A stretch of 64,000 bases of DNA from Hepsetus odoe (lineage: Eukaryota > Chordata > Actinopteri > Characiformes > Hepsetidae). This document shows positions 24,353 through 38,439 of this stretch, one piece after another. Position numbers and translations under genes: made by a program. The notes below the pieces were generated by a model that saw only the letters and a program-made list of their open reading frames with translations, ran no database searches and was not told where the DNA came from. Where the stretch lies: contig CM029372.1 of NCBI GenBank assembly GCA_017165825.1, positions 5,666,988-5,730,987 of the forward strand. The letters are read 5' to 3'. Each line of letters begins with the position of its first letter. The stretch's first letter is position 1.

Positions 24353-27300
24353 ATGAAGTTCAAGCCCAACCAGACGAGGACGTACGACGGCGAGGGGTTC
24401 AAGAGGCGAGCGGCGTGTCTGTGCTTCAAGAACGAGCGGGAGGACGAGGTAATGGTGGGCGACCCCCTCTATCTGTGACAGGGGGCGTGTAGAGCCTCTC
24501 TAAGGGTCCGTGCAGACAACCGACAGAAAACCTTAGTCTGCTGCTTTTCTGCTGAACCTGACCGTGCTTGGGGTCTCCGTCTGTTTTCTAGCGTTTTCTA
24601 CTGCATACGCACAGTAAAATGAGTTTTTTCTGTGTCTTATGCCAATGCTGCTCGTACGCCGCACGTATTCACCGCTAAGCTCCGTTGACTCCGGCCTCCT
24701 GCCTGCCGCCAGCCAGTTCAGGCTAGTTCGGAGTGCGGCGGCGCCTCGTTTTGTTTCTTTTCCCGCCTGTATTCAGTCGCCTACCCTCCTAGTAAGCGCG
24801 CCCATAGGTTGCCTCCAGTGTCAATACAAATCCTCAGCCAATCGTATGGCAGGAGGCGAAGCGGTGCCGACCAATCACAGAGCAGAGGAGGCGGGGAGCA
24901 ATGTGAATACAGGTGGGGAAAAAAGAACGCCCGTTTGCTTGACGAGGGCGGGAAAGAAAACGGCTCGTTCGTAGCCGTGGGGCAGCATATTTAATGGGAG
25001 AAATTCGTTCGTGACGGAGCCAGAGTAGATGTTTGGAGTGATTTATTAGTGCCCAGTCCGAAACGACCGATGTTCATCTTCCTGTGCGCAGTAGAGCACT
25101 TTAATCCCAGCACATCTGCAGGAGTGCGCTCCTCCTCCGCCTGTAATCCGATTTGGTTACAACCAGCCTGCAGTAGAAAACTGGATTAAACTCTCTAAGA
25201 GATACTTAACAAAAAAAACACCACAGTATTGATGGAGCCCCTCATGTGGACCGTGCAGAGCAGCCTGCAGGTCAAAGGGCATAAAGCAAAGACTGAAATC
25301 CATGAGGCTCATCTTCTGTAGAAACGCAGTCAGGTTGTCAGCCTGCATCTCTGAACCTTCTGCTCTCCTCAGTATACTCACCGTGAAGCTAATCACAGGA
25401 ACACCATTGTCCCAATATCATGGCTTGTGTCCCAGTGCTGTCCTCTCTCCCCTTCAGCACCACCACTAGTGGACCTTGTGTTAAGAATCTGTTACCTTGA
25501 CTTTGGTGCAGTGAGACTGTAATGTGAATCTGTCAGTGGAGATACACTGACTGCTTTCAGGAAAACCGCTGGGACGTTTGCTAAAAGCCCTAAAGTAACA
25601 TCACACTTACAGTATACAGGGACAGTCCCAACAGTGAATGATGACCTAGTGATTAAGGACTAGGCCCCATGATGGAAGGTCACGGGTTCAAGTCCTATAC
25701 CAGTAGTTACCCTGAAGTACCCTCGAGCAAGGTACTGCCTCCACCACTGTTCCTTGAGCCCTGGATAGGGGTGTAATGCAGAGCACATCATTATGGTTCA
25801 CTGTATGCTGCACAATGACAGTCACTTAAAAATAAACAGTCACTGATCAATACTCTCAAGCAGGAACAATGTTTTTCCTGCATTTAGTGAAAGAACATCA
25901 ACAGCATGTTCTCAAAACACTTATCCTTATCACTGAAGCCTTTGGGCAGGGGCTTCAGGGACATGTGTCTGAAAAATAGTCCATGGTAATGGACTGAGCG
26001 TGGCACATAGAAACTGAGTTAAAGAATGCTGAGGTTGTCCTTTAAGATCTAATTCACACATACCAGTAATGGTACGCTTGAGGTTTTTATTCAAGCACCT
26101 CTTGACAAATGTGTATGCATTTTGCCCGGATTTCAAAGATTATTGGGGTTGGAATAAATTGCACCGTGAAGTTTGCGGTGTTATCAAGCTGAGACTGTCC
26201 ACAATCCTCAGAGTCCTCAGACACACGCTTTGTCTCCCTGAAGTCAGCTTGTGTTTCACTCTGGTATACTCAGAAGATCCAGAGACTCTCCAGTTTAAGT
26301 GTTAGTACTGTTAGTACTACAAGGCTTTTTCATGTCTGAGTGGTTTATTGTGAACCTCAATAAAGATTGTGTGGAAACACGTTCAGCTTTGATTTACCTC
26401 TGCTGTTGCTGGCTGAAGCGGGAGGATGGGCTGTTTTGGGATTGTTTGCCATGTCCTGTAGAATCTGTTGGGTCCTAGGCCCTTCATTGAAACAAGGCCT
26501 GGAGGTGATGAGACGTGCTAAAGCAAAGCATGGTTTTGGCCCCTGTTTTTAAGCAATATTGGCTGGAAAAGCCTACATGGAGAAAGTGCTGTATGAGCAG
26601 TGGTGACTCATTCATCCGGGCTGTGTGTGTATGTGTGCGTCAGTGTTGTAGAACTGAGCCTGAGTGTCTCTTGCTGATTCACGCTGCCATGCTGACAGAC
26701 CTATAGGTTCTCCAGCACTGGAGAGAGGGCTCCTTATTACTCATGAATTCTCAGGTTACGCCTTCCTTTCTGAGCAGTTCTGAGGCCAGCTCTCTGGACC
26801 GCTTCACCAATTTCACTTAATGACAATGCTGGCCTGAAGTCAGTGCATCTATGTCTCAAGTGGAAGGCTTAAGTGGAGCTGAACTGGAGATGGTCAGCGA
26901 TGGCTGCACTTTGTTTGGGAGTAAAAAGGGACAGCGTGGGGGGCAAGGGATCAATGACAGCAGTTTCAGCGTCATGGCCCTACAAAGAAAGTAAATTGGC
27001 TGTCCCTCTGATTGTAGCTCACTTTACAGTTATAGATACCTTATATGCCACCATCTAGCTCTTCCACAGCTTTTGGTCAGAAGAGGCCCAACAGATGGAC
27101 TGGCTACAGTGATTCATTTCACTTCCCTGCACATGGAGAGACTGTGGCATATAGATCCAGAACTTTTGTTTCTTTAGATATTTGAGAGGTTAAGAACATG
27201 TTCACAAAGATGACAAAATCTCATGTGGCACCTTTCATCAGTAAACGCCACTGCAGCAGATCGCAAATCTGTATAGTCTCAGACTGAGTTTCCAGTTCAG

Positions 27301-30300
27301 TTCTGGGATGATTTGTAAATACTAGGTCCAACTAATTTTACATATTAAAGTTATTCAGAATTGCTTGCCAACCAAAACTATGCAACTGACAGCATTCCTG
27401 TGCACGATCCTGAACATGGATGAAGTGCTAGCTCCAAAGACAGGGCAAGGACTTGAAAGGACTATTTTAAAGCAGTGAGTGAAAAATTGTGCAGCAACCC
27501 TGTCAAAAACATATGGGCAGATAAGTTAAAATGTATTAATAAGAGTCTGCAAACAAATTGGCTAAATTTGCTAAAGGGACATTACATCAACAGTATACCG
27601 GAACAGTCCAGAGAATCACTTATTCTAAAGATAACTATAAAATATATTCCTAATTTAATTCAAGAACATCAGCAGCGTGCATTTAAAACATGCATTTAAA
27701 ACATGCATAGCTCAATAGCTATTGGGCAGGTGCTTCAAGGAGGCTTGTCTGTTATATAATCCATGGTCATCGACTGCACACCACAAACATGGCACATGAA
27801 GATCGAGCTAAAAATGCTAGAGTTGCCCTTTAAGATCTTTCGCCATTAGACCATTAAGGATGTGCTTGTAGAGCACTACCTATTGATGCATTTGCCCATT
27901 CTTTAAAGTCAATTTGGGTGCCAACTCTTTGAACCCTGTTTCCAAGAGCTGGACTTGCTGGATTTTCTTTTTAAGCTTCATATTGGTTTTTAGGTCATAT
28001 AAACCACCAGTAAGGCTGCATTACTCTTACTAGTGCGCTGTGTCTTGTTAAGAATAATAGGAAGAACTTAATGACAGTATGTTTTCAGCTTTGTTTTTTC
28101 TTCTGCCACTGGGAGCTTTGAGCCTTATGCTGGAAGAAAATGTCTTGCAATTTTCTGTTAAAAACTGAATCCATTTAATGCAGGTTTATGATTTATTTAT
28201 TACATTTTTATTTGTTAGAATTGTGTTTTACTTCTAATTTTAAAAAACAGTTCAGGCTGAGACACATAACTCACAAGTCCTGTGGGCTGAATTGGTGGAC
28301 AGAGTTAAACTTTTTGGTTTTTGTGACATCACAAAAACAATGCCTTCCAAAAGGGCTGTTTTTGCAGCCCAGGGTTTGAGGAATAAACCCTGCATTTTGT
28401 AAATGTAACAGTTGTACTACATCATGATAAAGGCCCTTTGAAGCGGTGCCTGCTCTGGTTCAGGTTCCCACATATGGGGCTGCAGGGCAATACTCTCCAC
28501 AGCAAGCAACAGAACGATGCTGTCAGCTTTTTCCATGAACATATACCGTGCATTCTGTTTGAAACCAAGATGTCATATGTCTTGTTTGAGTCTAAGTTCT
28601 CCAAAACCACCATCACAAATGACACTATTTATTTCTGAAACCTGGGGTGAAAAATAACAGCTAACTGGCCTAGAAGACAGTGGAAAACATGTCACCATAA
28701 GAATCAGGCCAGGCTATAATTAAGATTATTATGCGCTTCGTTTCAGACTTGTTTTCACAACAGAGATGCCTGATGACTTATTTGGAACTCAGAGTAAGTG
28801 CACATTATTTGTGTTTTGTAAACACCCTTTCCTTTCTGAAGGTAAAGGATGATCACAGACAGTGAAACAGTTGCTTTCAAACACTCACAGGCCCTGACGT
28901 TTTCCTTGGGACTCCTTTACAGTCAGATCATGCTCACTTTCTGTACAGTTCACCTCTCCTGAGCTTACGTTTTCTCTCTGATGTGTCCTAATGACAACTT
29001 TCACTCCATTCATTGTTTTACCAGTTGGGCACACGTGTGCACAATGAACTTTGATTGTGCGTAGAAAAAATAGTCAAGGAGTCATATATATATTTATTCA
29101 TATAATATTTATAGATTTTACATTTTCTGTAAAGCTTTTGCCTGAAGAATGGCCAAGGTCATCTGAAGGACAGACGCTTATCAAGAGCGCTGCAGTCAGA
29201 ACAGACAACTGTTTTGTCTTTGCTCAGCTGTGCTCACTATTAACCCTTTTCATGAACCACATCAATGTAGCGACACCTGAAAGGAAGAGAGTTGTTTATG
29301 ATAACCTTTGTTTTTATTTTCCTCCTAAACTGCAGTAAAAGCCCTTGAGGAGCCAAAGTTTCAGCCAGGCATAAGCACGTGTGCAAACTAAAAGCAATGC
29401 TCATGTGGGATAATAAAAAAAAGATCACTCTACGTCAGTGTTCACAGCTCTGTGGACTTCTGAAAGTAACATACACATATATAACTGCACATTAACATGC
29501 GTGCAAATGCAAATGTGTCACACAGTTTGTTATAGATGTTTATGGTGCTCAGTATAGGTCTATGAATCCCTCTCACAGTCTAACACACATTTTCACCCAC
29601 AGCATGTTCTGTTATAGACCTTCCAAATACCCAGTGTGTGTCACTATGGCCAGACTTTGAGTGCCCGCATGCACATGAGGGCACAGCTGATGTGTAAACT
29701 CTATCCCCCATTTGACAGCGCTTCAAATTCTGGTAAATGAGAATGCAGGCGGAAATAATTTGACATTCAACATTTATTCATACCACTTCCAGGAGTTTTA
29801 GTTAAACAATAATAATAACAAATAATTTAGTGCTATGTAGCTGTCCAGTTTTGTCCCAGTTAACATAACAGGATTTATGATCCTATATTTTCTTCCTGTG
29901 GCCTTATATCAGGGACAGTCAACATTATGATACGTGTATTGGTCTTGATAAACAATGTCATGTTATCACAGTATGCTTTTATGTTCATTTTGTCATATCA
30001 GCTGTGCTAAAAGAACACACACCACCTGAATGCTGCAAACAGAATAAACAGTTCTGTAATTGTGACACAGCACAGTGAGATGTGCTGAATAAAAATGACC
30101 GTTGTCCTAGTTTACAATAGTATTTCCTTTAAATGCGGCTTAACTGGTTTCTTTTTTGTCAGTTCCAACTATTCAACTTCAGGAAAACAAAACACCTGGA
30201 TGCATGTCATGTATTGTATTATGAGGCATCAAGACACCAAAACTTTATTTTTTAATACATGGCCTAACCCTAGTTTGAATAGGTCTGACAGGTGTTGTTG

Positions 30301-33300
30301 TTTTTATTATAAAAATGCTCAGTCTAGCTCTAAGCAGCATAACTCTAAGTTGAGAGTGAACATTTAAGAATAAGAGAGAATTTAAATTGTGTTTAATTGG
30401 TAGTTTTTTTTCCCCGTAAATTGCCCTTAAAAGTCAGAATGTAATCCATAGACACACAACTGCTTGTTTAACTCCTCCGCATCTGCCTGCCTGCAGCAGT
30501 TCACTTTGTTCTGCGTGCGAGTCCGTCTCTGCTAGGTATTTATCGGCTCATTAAAATAACCAGTGAGTGTGGTCAACCAGCCCAGAAAAAATCAGCTGCA
30601 GCCTGTGACCTGACCCTGACACAAAGCAGCAACACGTGCAGCCCAGGTTTGTGTCTCAGCGTGGATGGCAAACCTCCACCATCGCCAATCTCATTACAGC
30701 AGGCAACACTCAAAGCCTCCTTAGTGACCTGTGGATTAGCCAATCAGAGAGCAAACCGAGACGTGCTGCCATCAAAAAGATTACAGCACTGGAGTCACCC
30801 ATCTGCCCGAGGGAAACTTTTGCACGTGCATTCACACTCTTAATATAACGCTTCACACCTTCATAGTAACTTTCTGCTTTACTCCACCACAACGTATCAC
30901 ATTACTAAACAAGCTCACGGTTCCAGTTAAGAGTTCCAGTCTTGTTTTCACTGGAGGCTGTGCTTTGTCTTGTCAGTGCCTGCCAGTGTCGTGACATTTG
31001 GTTGTACAGAATGTCATATCTCTGTGGAAGAAGATGGAACATTTGTTCACATTAAACACGTCTGTGTAAACCCATTTCCACCTGTTCATTTTGAGTCACA
31101 CCTGTGTGGCTACGTGATGCGCTGGTTGGAAACGTTAAAAGAAATTTTATATATAAAAAAAAAGAAAAACGGATGTCCTGCAATACAGGATAAAAGCCAA
31201 GTCATACAGGCCACAGTCAGGTGGAAATTAATGCTTCCTTAAAACCGAACATGGCTGGAGTTGCCAGTCATCCAGTCACACTAAATACTAGGTTTGATTC
31301 ACACACACACACACAGGTCTGAGGTCAGTTCAGTGTTATTTCATTCATTAGGACACAACAGTGACCCAGTCAGGGTGTTCTGATCGTTCATGGCATGAAT
31401 GCGTCTGCGTTGTTATGAGCCAACAGGGCTGAGCCTAATTTAACCTCATCAGCATGCTTCTGCAGAATCTGCAGAATTGGATCAGCACACTATCATGTTT
31501 CTAACACTGGACCGCTCAAGCAATCTCAGCATTAAAGCATACACACACACACACTCTCTATGTCATCTCAGAGTGTGCAAAACAAAGCCAGCGTTCTAGT
31601 TCAGCAAGAAAAGTTGCCTTTGATACAAAAAAATGAACTTAGGTTTATTAAAACCAAATGACATATTCTTAAACTGTCTGTGCATTCCAGCATATTAATA
31701 AAGCATGTTGTCATATTCTCAATATAATAAACAATCCTGTGTTTATTTTTGGCCATAGCAATATGTATGACATTCATTAAGATTTTTATGATGGCATCAA
31801 ATGATGTATTACTGATCTTTATATGACTGTGTTAAGTCAAAAGGTTTTGAGCTAAGAGAGTGTCTCACAAGCCAAATGCTTCATGAGCCTTTTCTGTTCC
31901 ACTTTTCTTGAAATTACACAGATGGGCGCCTATCTTTCTGGGTTTGGAAAACAATACCCAGACAGAAAGCACATTTTCCCGAAATTAATGGATTTTTTTT
32001 TTCATGGATAATGCATCACAGATATCCAGATCTGAAGTCTATTAAATATTTTGCCTGAACTAGTAAGCCTAATTATGGCATGTCCTTTATCTCATATCAC
32101 AGTAACATGGCGTATCAGTTAAACTCTGAAGTGTGTGCTCAGTAAAAGTGTGTGCTGGTTAAATGAGGTTTTGTGCACACTGTGTGAGGAATACCCTTGC
32201 TTTTGAAGCCATATGTTCCCTAGTAACAAACTGACATTATTATTTGGCAGGTGTTGCTGGTGAGCAGCAGTCGGCATCCAGATCAGTGGATTGTGCCAGG
32301 GGGGGGAATGGAGCCGGAAGAAGAGCCCTGCGGGGCAGCGGTGCGGGAGGTTTATGAAGAGGTATGTAATATCATTAAAATCAGCAGCAGGAAAGGCCAC
32401 AAAAAAATCATCTACTAATTCACAGCCATGTTACGAGACCGCACACGTTATGAACATTGTTGCACAAAGCTGGCCAAGGCAGCAAGTTGCCTACATGTGG
32501 CCACATAAGCCCAGCTGGGCAGAGTCAGCTGACTGAACTGTGCCTGAAATTCGGTCCATTGTCTCTCAGAGGGGCTGCTGGTCATGTTGATGTATATGAG
32601 GAGTAATGGATATGTCCCCATTGTCCTTTTCAAAATTGGGTCAAGGACAGAGCTGAAGATTACATCTAGAGCTAGATTTATAGTGCGGTTTAGGGCTACT
32701 GTTATGGCTAATGGTATAGTCATGATGAGAGTTAATAAATAGGCTTGCCCAACTTTTCTTAGCTGCATCACACACATGTATATATACATACATACGTTTA
32801 AAAGGGAACCAAATTGTTATGCAGTGTCAGAAACCACTTAAGCAATATGTATGAACTCAAATCCAGTTTGGAGGTAAATGTTTGATGCAGCAAAACATCA
32901 ATGTAGCATTTTTCTCCATATTTTTGGCCACAGTTTTTGTTTATTTGCCGAGTTTAACATATGGGAGAAAGAATTTTAAAAAGTAAAATGTTAAATAGAA
33001 CATAAACATGTCATAGAATATAAATTGTCACCAGATCAGTATTTTACCTTTGCTTATAGACTGAACATTAACATTGTAGCTCCAGTGCAGAATGAAATAG
33101 AAAACTGAGGAGGAAAGTAGAAGTAAAGCAAGCTGAAATAATATAGGGTTATACAGAGGTATAAGCTTTTGCTGCTCTATGTTTCTCATTATCTGTCTGA
33201 AAAGTGAATCCTCTGGCTTTCTGTGCTTTCTAGGCTGGAGTAAAAGGGAAATTGGGGCGCCTCTTGGGTGTGTTCGAGGTAAGGCTCTGCTCTTGGCAAC

Positions 33301-35229
33301 TGCACTTTACTCAGAATGGAATACTTTATCATTTCCATTACCCTTAAAACAGCTGAAACTATGTCTTGATGCTCTTACAGCACAATCAGGACAGGAAGCA
33401 CCGGACATATGTGTATGTGCTGACTGTGACCGAGACTCTGGAGGCCTGGGAGGACTCAGTAAATATTGGTGAGTTTGCCCAGCAACTAAAAGTAAAATAC
33501 AGCTTCACAGATATTTGCAGGCTGTTTAATTATTGTGTATTACATCATGGGCTGTCTGGCAATAAGTGATTGACGAGAACAATAACCTTCACAGAGGTTT
33601 ACTGACAGTTTAGAGCTGCTTGGTTGTTTTAGGTGTGATTGATGTCTTCTCTGCCAGTGTGCATCCATTAATGAGTAACTATTTGACCCCTTCTCTTCTG
33701 TCAGTAGTGATTTTTATGCTTGTCTGGTGGAGGATTCCATGGAGGTCATTTACTTTATGATCCCTAATGGAGTTGTGAACTTTACTCCAAGTACTGTCGT
33801 GTTACTATGCTTAAATAGGTTGATTTTTGTTGGTATGTTGCTGTTGTCAAAATAGTGCATGAGGAATTAGTTGATCTTCAGTAAGTGCTTCTATATAAGC
33901 GCCCAAATAAGGTTGTTAATAAAAGGATCATTTTGTGTTTAACTTTCTGTCCAGGTAAAAGGCTTTCGAAAAAAATAACCATAATGTAATAAGCAATGAA
34001 AATGTTTCAAATGGCAATTAATCTATAAAAACACAAATAATAGCAAATTAAATTGATAAAAATGAACTTTGTTAATACTAAAGGGATTGTGGCTCATTAA
34101 GATGCCCCATAAATGAGATCCCCACGTTTTGGTCTCCATACTATTCCACATGGTAAAGTTGTCTTGCTACCAGTGTATCCCTACTGTCCCAAATATTGAA
34201 TTCCCAAATATTGCTAAATTTGGCCATGGACTGCTCGAGCTTGTTAATTCTTATCATTCTTATCAGCTTGTTAATTCTTATGCACATCTAGAATACAGTG
34301 ATGCTGGAGAGGTACAAGAAATTATTTGTAGCTCTTGTTAAAGCTGCAACAGTTTGACCAAACTGCCAGCTTTTTAGATAATTCAATAAACAGGTTCCAC
34401 GTGGGAAATAACAAAAGCTCAGTCAACTCAGCATCTTGCTTCGTGCACTCTCTCTGAAATGAAAGAAACACCATAGTGACAAAGCCCTATTGGTGGTCAA
34501 CCCTAAATGGGCCCCTCTTGCTCTAACAGCACTGGTCACCTGATTTTTCCAGTTCCCTCCAGTTCTTTACTGTTCCATTCTGTAGTAAATTCAGCTGACT
34601 ATAATTTTCTGTCATAAATTGGGGTTTTTGTTCATTTGTTAAAGGATTCCACAGATGGCCAGTTAATAGTGGCTACTGCCTGGTTTTAGATATCCACACC
34701 ATATCCACACCTAAACGTACAGATTAATGAAGTGTGCATACAAAATTGTGCAAAACTGAAATATGGCCTTTTTTATTTGCTTGTTGTCATGTTGAATTGA
34801 TAGTGCTTAGTTAGTACCTTCACTGAAGGGTGGACATTCATTAATTATCCATGCATTATAACCACATTTTATATTCTATTTTTAGAATTGTACTTTTTTA
34901 TTGAAGATTGCCCCCCATCCCCTTTGTCTGACATTATAAATGGATATGTTTCCTTCAGTGTGCTTTACATCCCTTTTGTAAGACCATGACATCAGTGTAA
35001 TGTGACATTCTAAACTGTTCTGTCTCCCTCTGCAGGCCGTAAGCGAGAGTGGTTCCCAGTAGAAGAGGCTATCAAGATACTGCAAAGCCACAAGCCAGTC
35101 CACGCTGAATACCTGAGACGCCTTCAGCTTTGTTCTGCAACCAACAACGGCAACATCCTTCTCCCTTCCCCTCCGCCAAACGACAACACACCTCGCTACA
35201 GCACATCTCCAGCTGCCCCTCGCAGATAG
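24353..35229 (+). CDS. nudt4: Diphosphoinositol polyphosphate phosphohydrolase 2 (Nudix), 5 exons, 177 aa
   Basis: Cytosolic Nudix hydrolase. The family removes the beta-phosphate of inositol pyrophosphates (PP-InsP5, (PP)2-InsP4) and hydrolyses diadenosine polyphosphates; some members also act on capped RNA. Exons: 24353-24448, 32251-32361, 33234-33278, 33381-33468, 35036-35229. All are GT-AG with consistent phases (178 codons with stop). The Nudix box GX5EX7REUXEEXGU maps to residues 50-72: G50, E56, R64-E65, E68-E69, G71. Other family marks are MKFKPNQTRTYDG at the N-terminus, RYPD-like RHPDQWIVPGGG, KHRTYVYVLTVTE, EDSVNIGRKREWF and HKPVHAEYL. Residues such as KFKPNQTRTYD and HAEYL favour NUDT4 over NUDT3. 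Human NUDT4 is 180 aa and starts Met-Met; here only one Met is present. Intron 1 is 7.8 kb. Confidence 0.95.
24480..25135 (+). promoter_or_regulatory. CpG-rich tract in nudt4 intron 1 with two CCAAT boxes
   Basis: CpG-dense sequence continues about 700 bp past the first coding exon. It holds cagccaatcg near 24836 and gaccaatcac near 24870, on the same strand as the gene. It could be an alternative promoter or simply the 3' half of the CpG island. No coding exon is visible in it. Confidence 0.4.
25570..26075. repeat. Unnamed dispersed repeat, copy A (SINE inserted)
   Basis: Shares ordered blocks with 27570-27850: acagtatac(a/c)gg(g/a)acagtcc, agaacatca(a/g)cag, ttgggcagg, atccatgg, and cctttaagatct. 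A SINE lies between the first and later blocks. Confidence 0.55.
25628..25850 (+). mobile_element. tRNA-derived SINE nested in a repeat
   Basis: Head gatgacctagtgattaagg with B box ggttcaagtcc, core accctgaagtaccctcgagc, tail catcattatggttcactg and caatgacagtcact. It separates blocks that are contiguous in the sister copy at 27.6 kb. Confidence 0.8.
27570..27850. repeat. Unnamed dispersed repeat, copy B (uninterrupted)
   Basis: Partner of 25570-26075, with the same block order and no SINE. Family not recognised. Confidence 0.5.
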
Positions 35230-37960
35230 GACTGCACTCTCACTCACACACTCCCTCTTGGGCCTGATCTCGGGACCTGTATGACACGCAGCCACTCACC
35301 GGCGCGGACATTTGCCTGAATCTCTGAATCGTCAAGGAGATGACTGTTTCACCTACTATGGTCTTTTGAAAAGTGCTTTTGCTTGGATATAACTAGGGTT
35401 GTACAATATTGGGCTTATTTTGCGACTTATTACAGGGGCAGTATGCCTTGCAGTGTATAAATACACTGACAGACCTTTTCGTGAGATGTTTAAAGATTGG
35501 CCTGTGTTATTTTGACCAATTAGCAACTGAAAAATGGCTGCTCATTATGTTGCATTATTACATATTTATGTCGTGATTTGTTCGTTGCATCAGTATTGCA
35601 AGGGTCAGTATTGCAATTACTATTAACAAATTGAATATTGTGCACCCCTAGACATAACCAAGGCTATGAGGATTTGGTTTAAGAATGCCTTAAATATTTT
35701 TTTTTGTTCAAAGTCTGGTCTACTGACCAAACTAACTGGGTTACTGGATTTCTGGTAAGATGTTTTTTTTTTCCTTCTTTTCTTTTTATCATTGTCGCTC
35801 CCGTTTATACACGAGTGCTTCACAGAATGAATGGAAAAGTTGAATTCAGGTTACCTCAATGTCCCCGGAATCGCCCTGTACATCATAGGGTTGGGTGGGA
35901 CTGTTTTAGGACTTTACCCGTCTTGAATGGGGACAAATGGAAAAGAGCTCCATTCAGTCACACATGTGGTACCTCACTATGTCACCAGCCTGAGTTTTAG
36001 GCCTGTTCCCTGCTTTAGTGTGTTATTTGCACTAAATTTCACTGATTGAGTAAAATGAACAGTAAAACCTCCCTTTAAACACTTCTAAAACAAATCCAAA
36101 CCATCCCTTTAATCGCTGCCCTTTAACACGGGTATCCCACGAAAATTCTTGAATTGCAGGAGCATCTATTATACAGTAATACAAGATTAGAGGGAAGGGA
36201 TCAACATTCACTTTGGAGGTTTTCTGAAGGCCATTCAAAGCTTCTTCTGCTAAAACTAAACAATGTTTTGTAAATATTCTAAAGAATAATTGTGTCAAGT
36301 TTTTAAAGTGAAAAGCAAATGTATTAACTTCTGCTGAAATCTTTTCTATTATCTTTTGTTTTTCTATTTCTATAAATATGACAGAAACAAACTGTGATTA
36401 AAAAAAAAAAAACAAGCTTTTAGCCAGTACCCTCTTAAAGGTTAGCCAGAGGGGTCTTGGCTTCGGTGTCCAGTTCTGGGGAAATGGCTTCACGATGTGG
36501 AGGTTCTTTAATACAAAGTTTCTTCACACTCAAAAATCTCAGTAACATCTTTGAAGAACTGTGTTTTATTGGTGTTAATTTTCTGTGGCATTGCTCCAAG
36601 GAACCCTTTTGGCACCTTTACCTTTAAGAGTATAATGGAATCAAGTGTCCAGTACAAACGTCTTGGCTCCTCATACCCAACTCTTTGAGTCCTGCCTGAG
36701 GGAGCAGGGCTATATTTGAATGTGAAAATTTCAGCTCGGATGAGGACAAGGTCTCCAATTTCTAGTTATCATGGTAGATTGTGTCTTGCCAGTTTGGGAC
36801 TAATACTGGTCTCAGTTCCAGGCTTGGGCTGGGAGGCTGATCACAGACCAGTGGTGTGGGCAAATCAAACCCCCAGACTACCTACAGTTTAGTAATGCTG
36901 CTAAAAACAACTTCTGCTTTTTCAACTGGACACTTGATCTTTTAAATGAACACTAAAACTACACTCTGATGTTTGTATGCGACTTTTGTTGAAGAGTAAC
37001 TCAAAGCCCTCTCTGTGTGTGTGCGTGTGTGTCAGAGTATATATATTTGTCATGGCGGTGTGGAAAAGAAAGAGACTGCCCCTCCAGTGCCAAATTTTCA
37101 GGGATATGAGAGGTTGGATGTGCAACGTGGGATGACAGATTAGGGGGCATTTATCCACTGAAACAACATAAGGTATCCGATTGACCTTGTGAGTTTCAAA
37201 GACCTTAGAAATACTATTACAGTTTTTCAATCTGTAAATTTCCTACTGAGTTTTAAACCATGGGAGAATAATGCAATCAAGTGCAGGTTATCCACGCATA
37301 TGCGGTGTGCTGAAAAGAACACACCTTCTTTAAATATATCACTGCTCAGCGTTAGTTCATTCACTATCCAAGTATTCTCGACTTTGTATAACTAGCCAGC
37401 TTCGGCTAACACCCATGGTAGTACTTCTTGAATTTGTACAATAATAACTTGCCACATTTAGACAATGTCTTGGAACTGGAGATGGTCAGAAGGACAGTTG
37501 GATGGTCTAGGTTGCTGCAAATGTGGTCTTGCTGGATTTTCTGGTTTACGTTTAAGTGATTAACTCTGTTTCTGATGTGAATGTTATTAGGATGTACTGA
37601 AGCCCAGGCTATGTCTGAGCAGTCACTCATCTGTTTATCAATGCAGACTGGTTAACAGTTTCTCTGTTTTATTCTATGTACTGTTAATGAGGGATATTTA
37701 ATCTGTCTACAGATTGTAATGTATTCCAAAAGAACTTTCATTAAAAAGGGAAGAACTTGAATAAGCAACTTGGACTATATTTATTTTGTGTACTAGACCT
37801 ATAAATCTTTGGTCTTCAGCAATGGTCATTATGTGCAATGTCACTATGGCTGATGCAGTTCTTTCAAAAAATTCCAGACGCAATATAAATAGAGTATCAT
37901 TCTGGCAAAACCTGTTGTACAAAGGTGTTTCCATTTTGCAGTTATCACAGTCAGAAGCAC
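35230..37960 (+). other. nudt4 3' UTR and unassigned intergenic DNA
   Basis: No further coding exon. NUDT4 transcripts in vertebrates have long 3' UTRs, so part of this is probably transcribed. Weak signal candidates are attaaa followed by an A run near 36396 and attaaa near 37740; neither is certain. A short GTGT/TATA tract lies near 37015-37047. Confidence 0.45.
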
Positions 37961-37964
37961 CAGG

Positions 37965-38175
37965 TGGGGGGAACTTTGAAAGTCAGGAAGATCTGGAAGA
38001 CAATGAAACCTTGCAGAACTACTCATTAAGCAGAAATCCCCTTCTTGACCACAAAGGATCTGCAAGAACATTTGGTGACAAAAGCATGGCAGTGTTTGCA
38101 AAAACATGATTTGCATGGAAGGGTAATCAGAAGCTCCTACTTATCCCCAAAAACCGTAGATAAGCATTTTTAAGT
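37965..38175 (+). pseudogene. Decayed Tc1-family transposase N-terminal fragment
   Basis: One frame reads PFLTTKDLQEHLV and, further on, KHDLHGRVIRS, which resemble the helix-turn-helix/linker part of Tc1 transposases. A preceding SGRSGRQ in another frame fits the GRPR-like hook. Frames shift and contain stops. No terminal repeats were found. Function is lost. Confidence 0.5.
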
Positions 38176-38439
38176 GCTATGGACCAAAGGAACTCTGGCT
38201 TCAAGCAAGGCAAGTTTATTGGTATAGCAGGCTTTCATATACAGGAATCCTTTAGTGTGCTCTACAGAGAGAAAAAGAACAAAAGCTATTTAAAGAATAA
38301 TGTCCTTAAAGAAGGATAAAATAAAAAAGATAAACAGTACCGATAAAAGTAAACACTTACTGTACATAGAAATCTAGCCACTGATTAACTAAAAGCAGCC
38401 AAAAACAAGGCTGTTTTTCATATCTTTTTGAACCGCATA

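Larger units (their letters stand above)
25140..32250. other. Remainder of nudt4 intron 1
   Basis: Intronic sequence of 7.1 kb. Recognisable contents are a SINE at 25.6 kb, a two-copy repeat (25.6-26.1 and 27.6-27.8 kb), and (AC)n tracts near 31302 and 31541. No other exon or RNA gene was recognised. Confidence 0.55.

Noticed and set aside
37786..38109. Open frame of 107 codons as a gene
   Set aside because: Its second half overlaps a decayed Tc1 transposase read in another frame, and the frame itself matches nothing.
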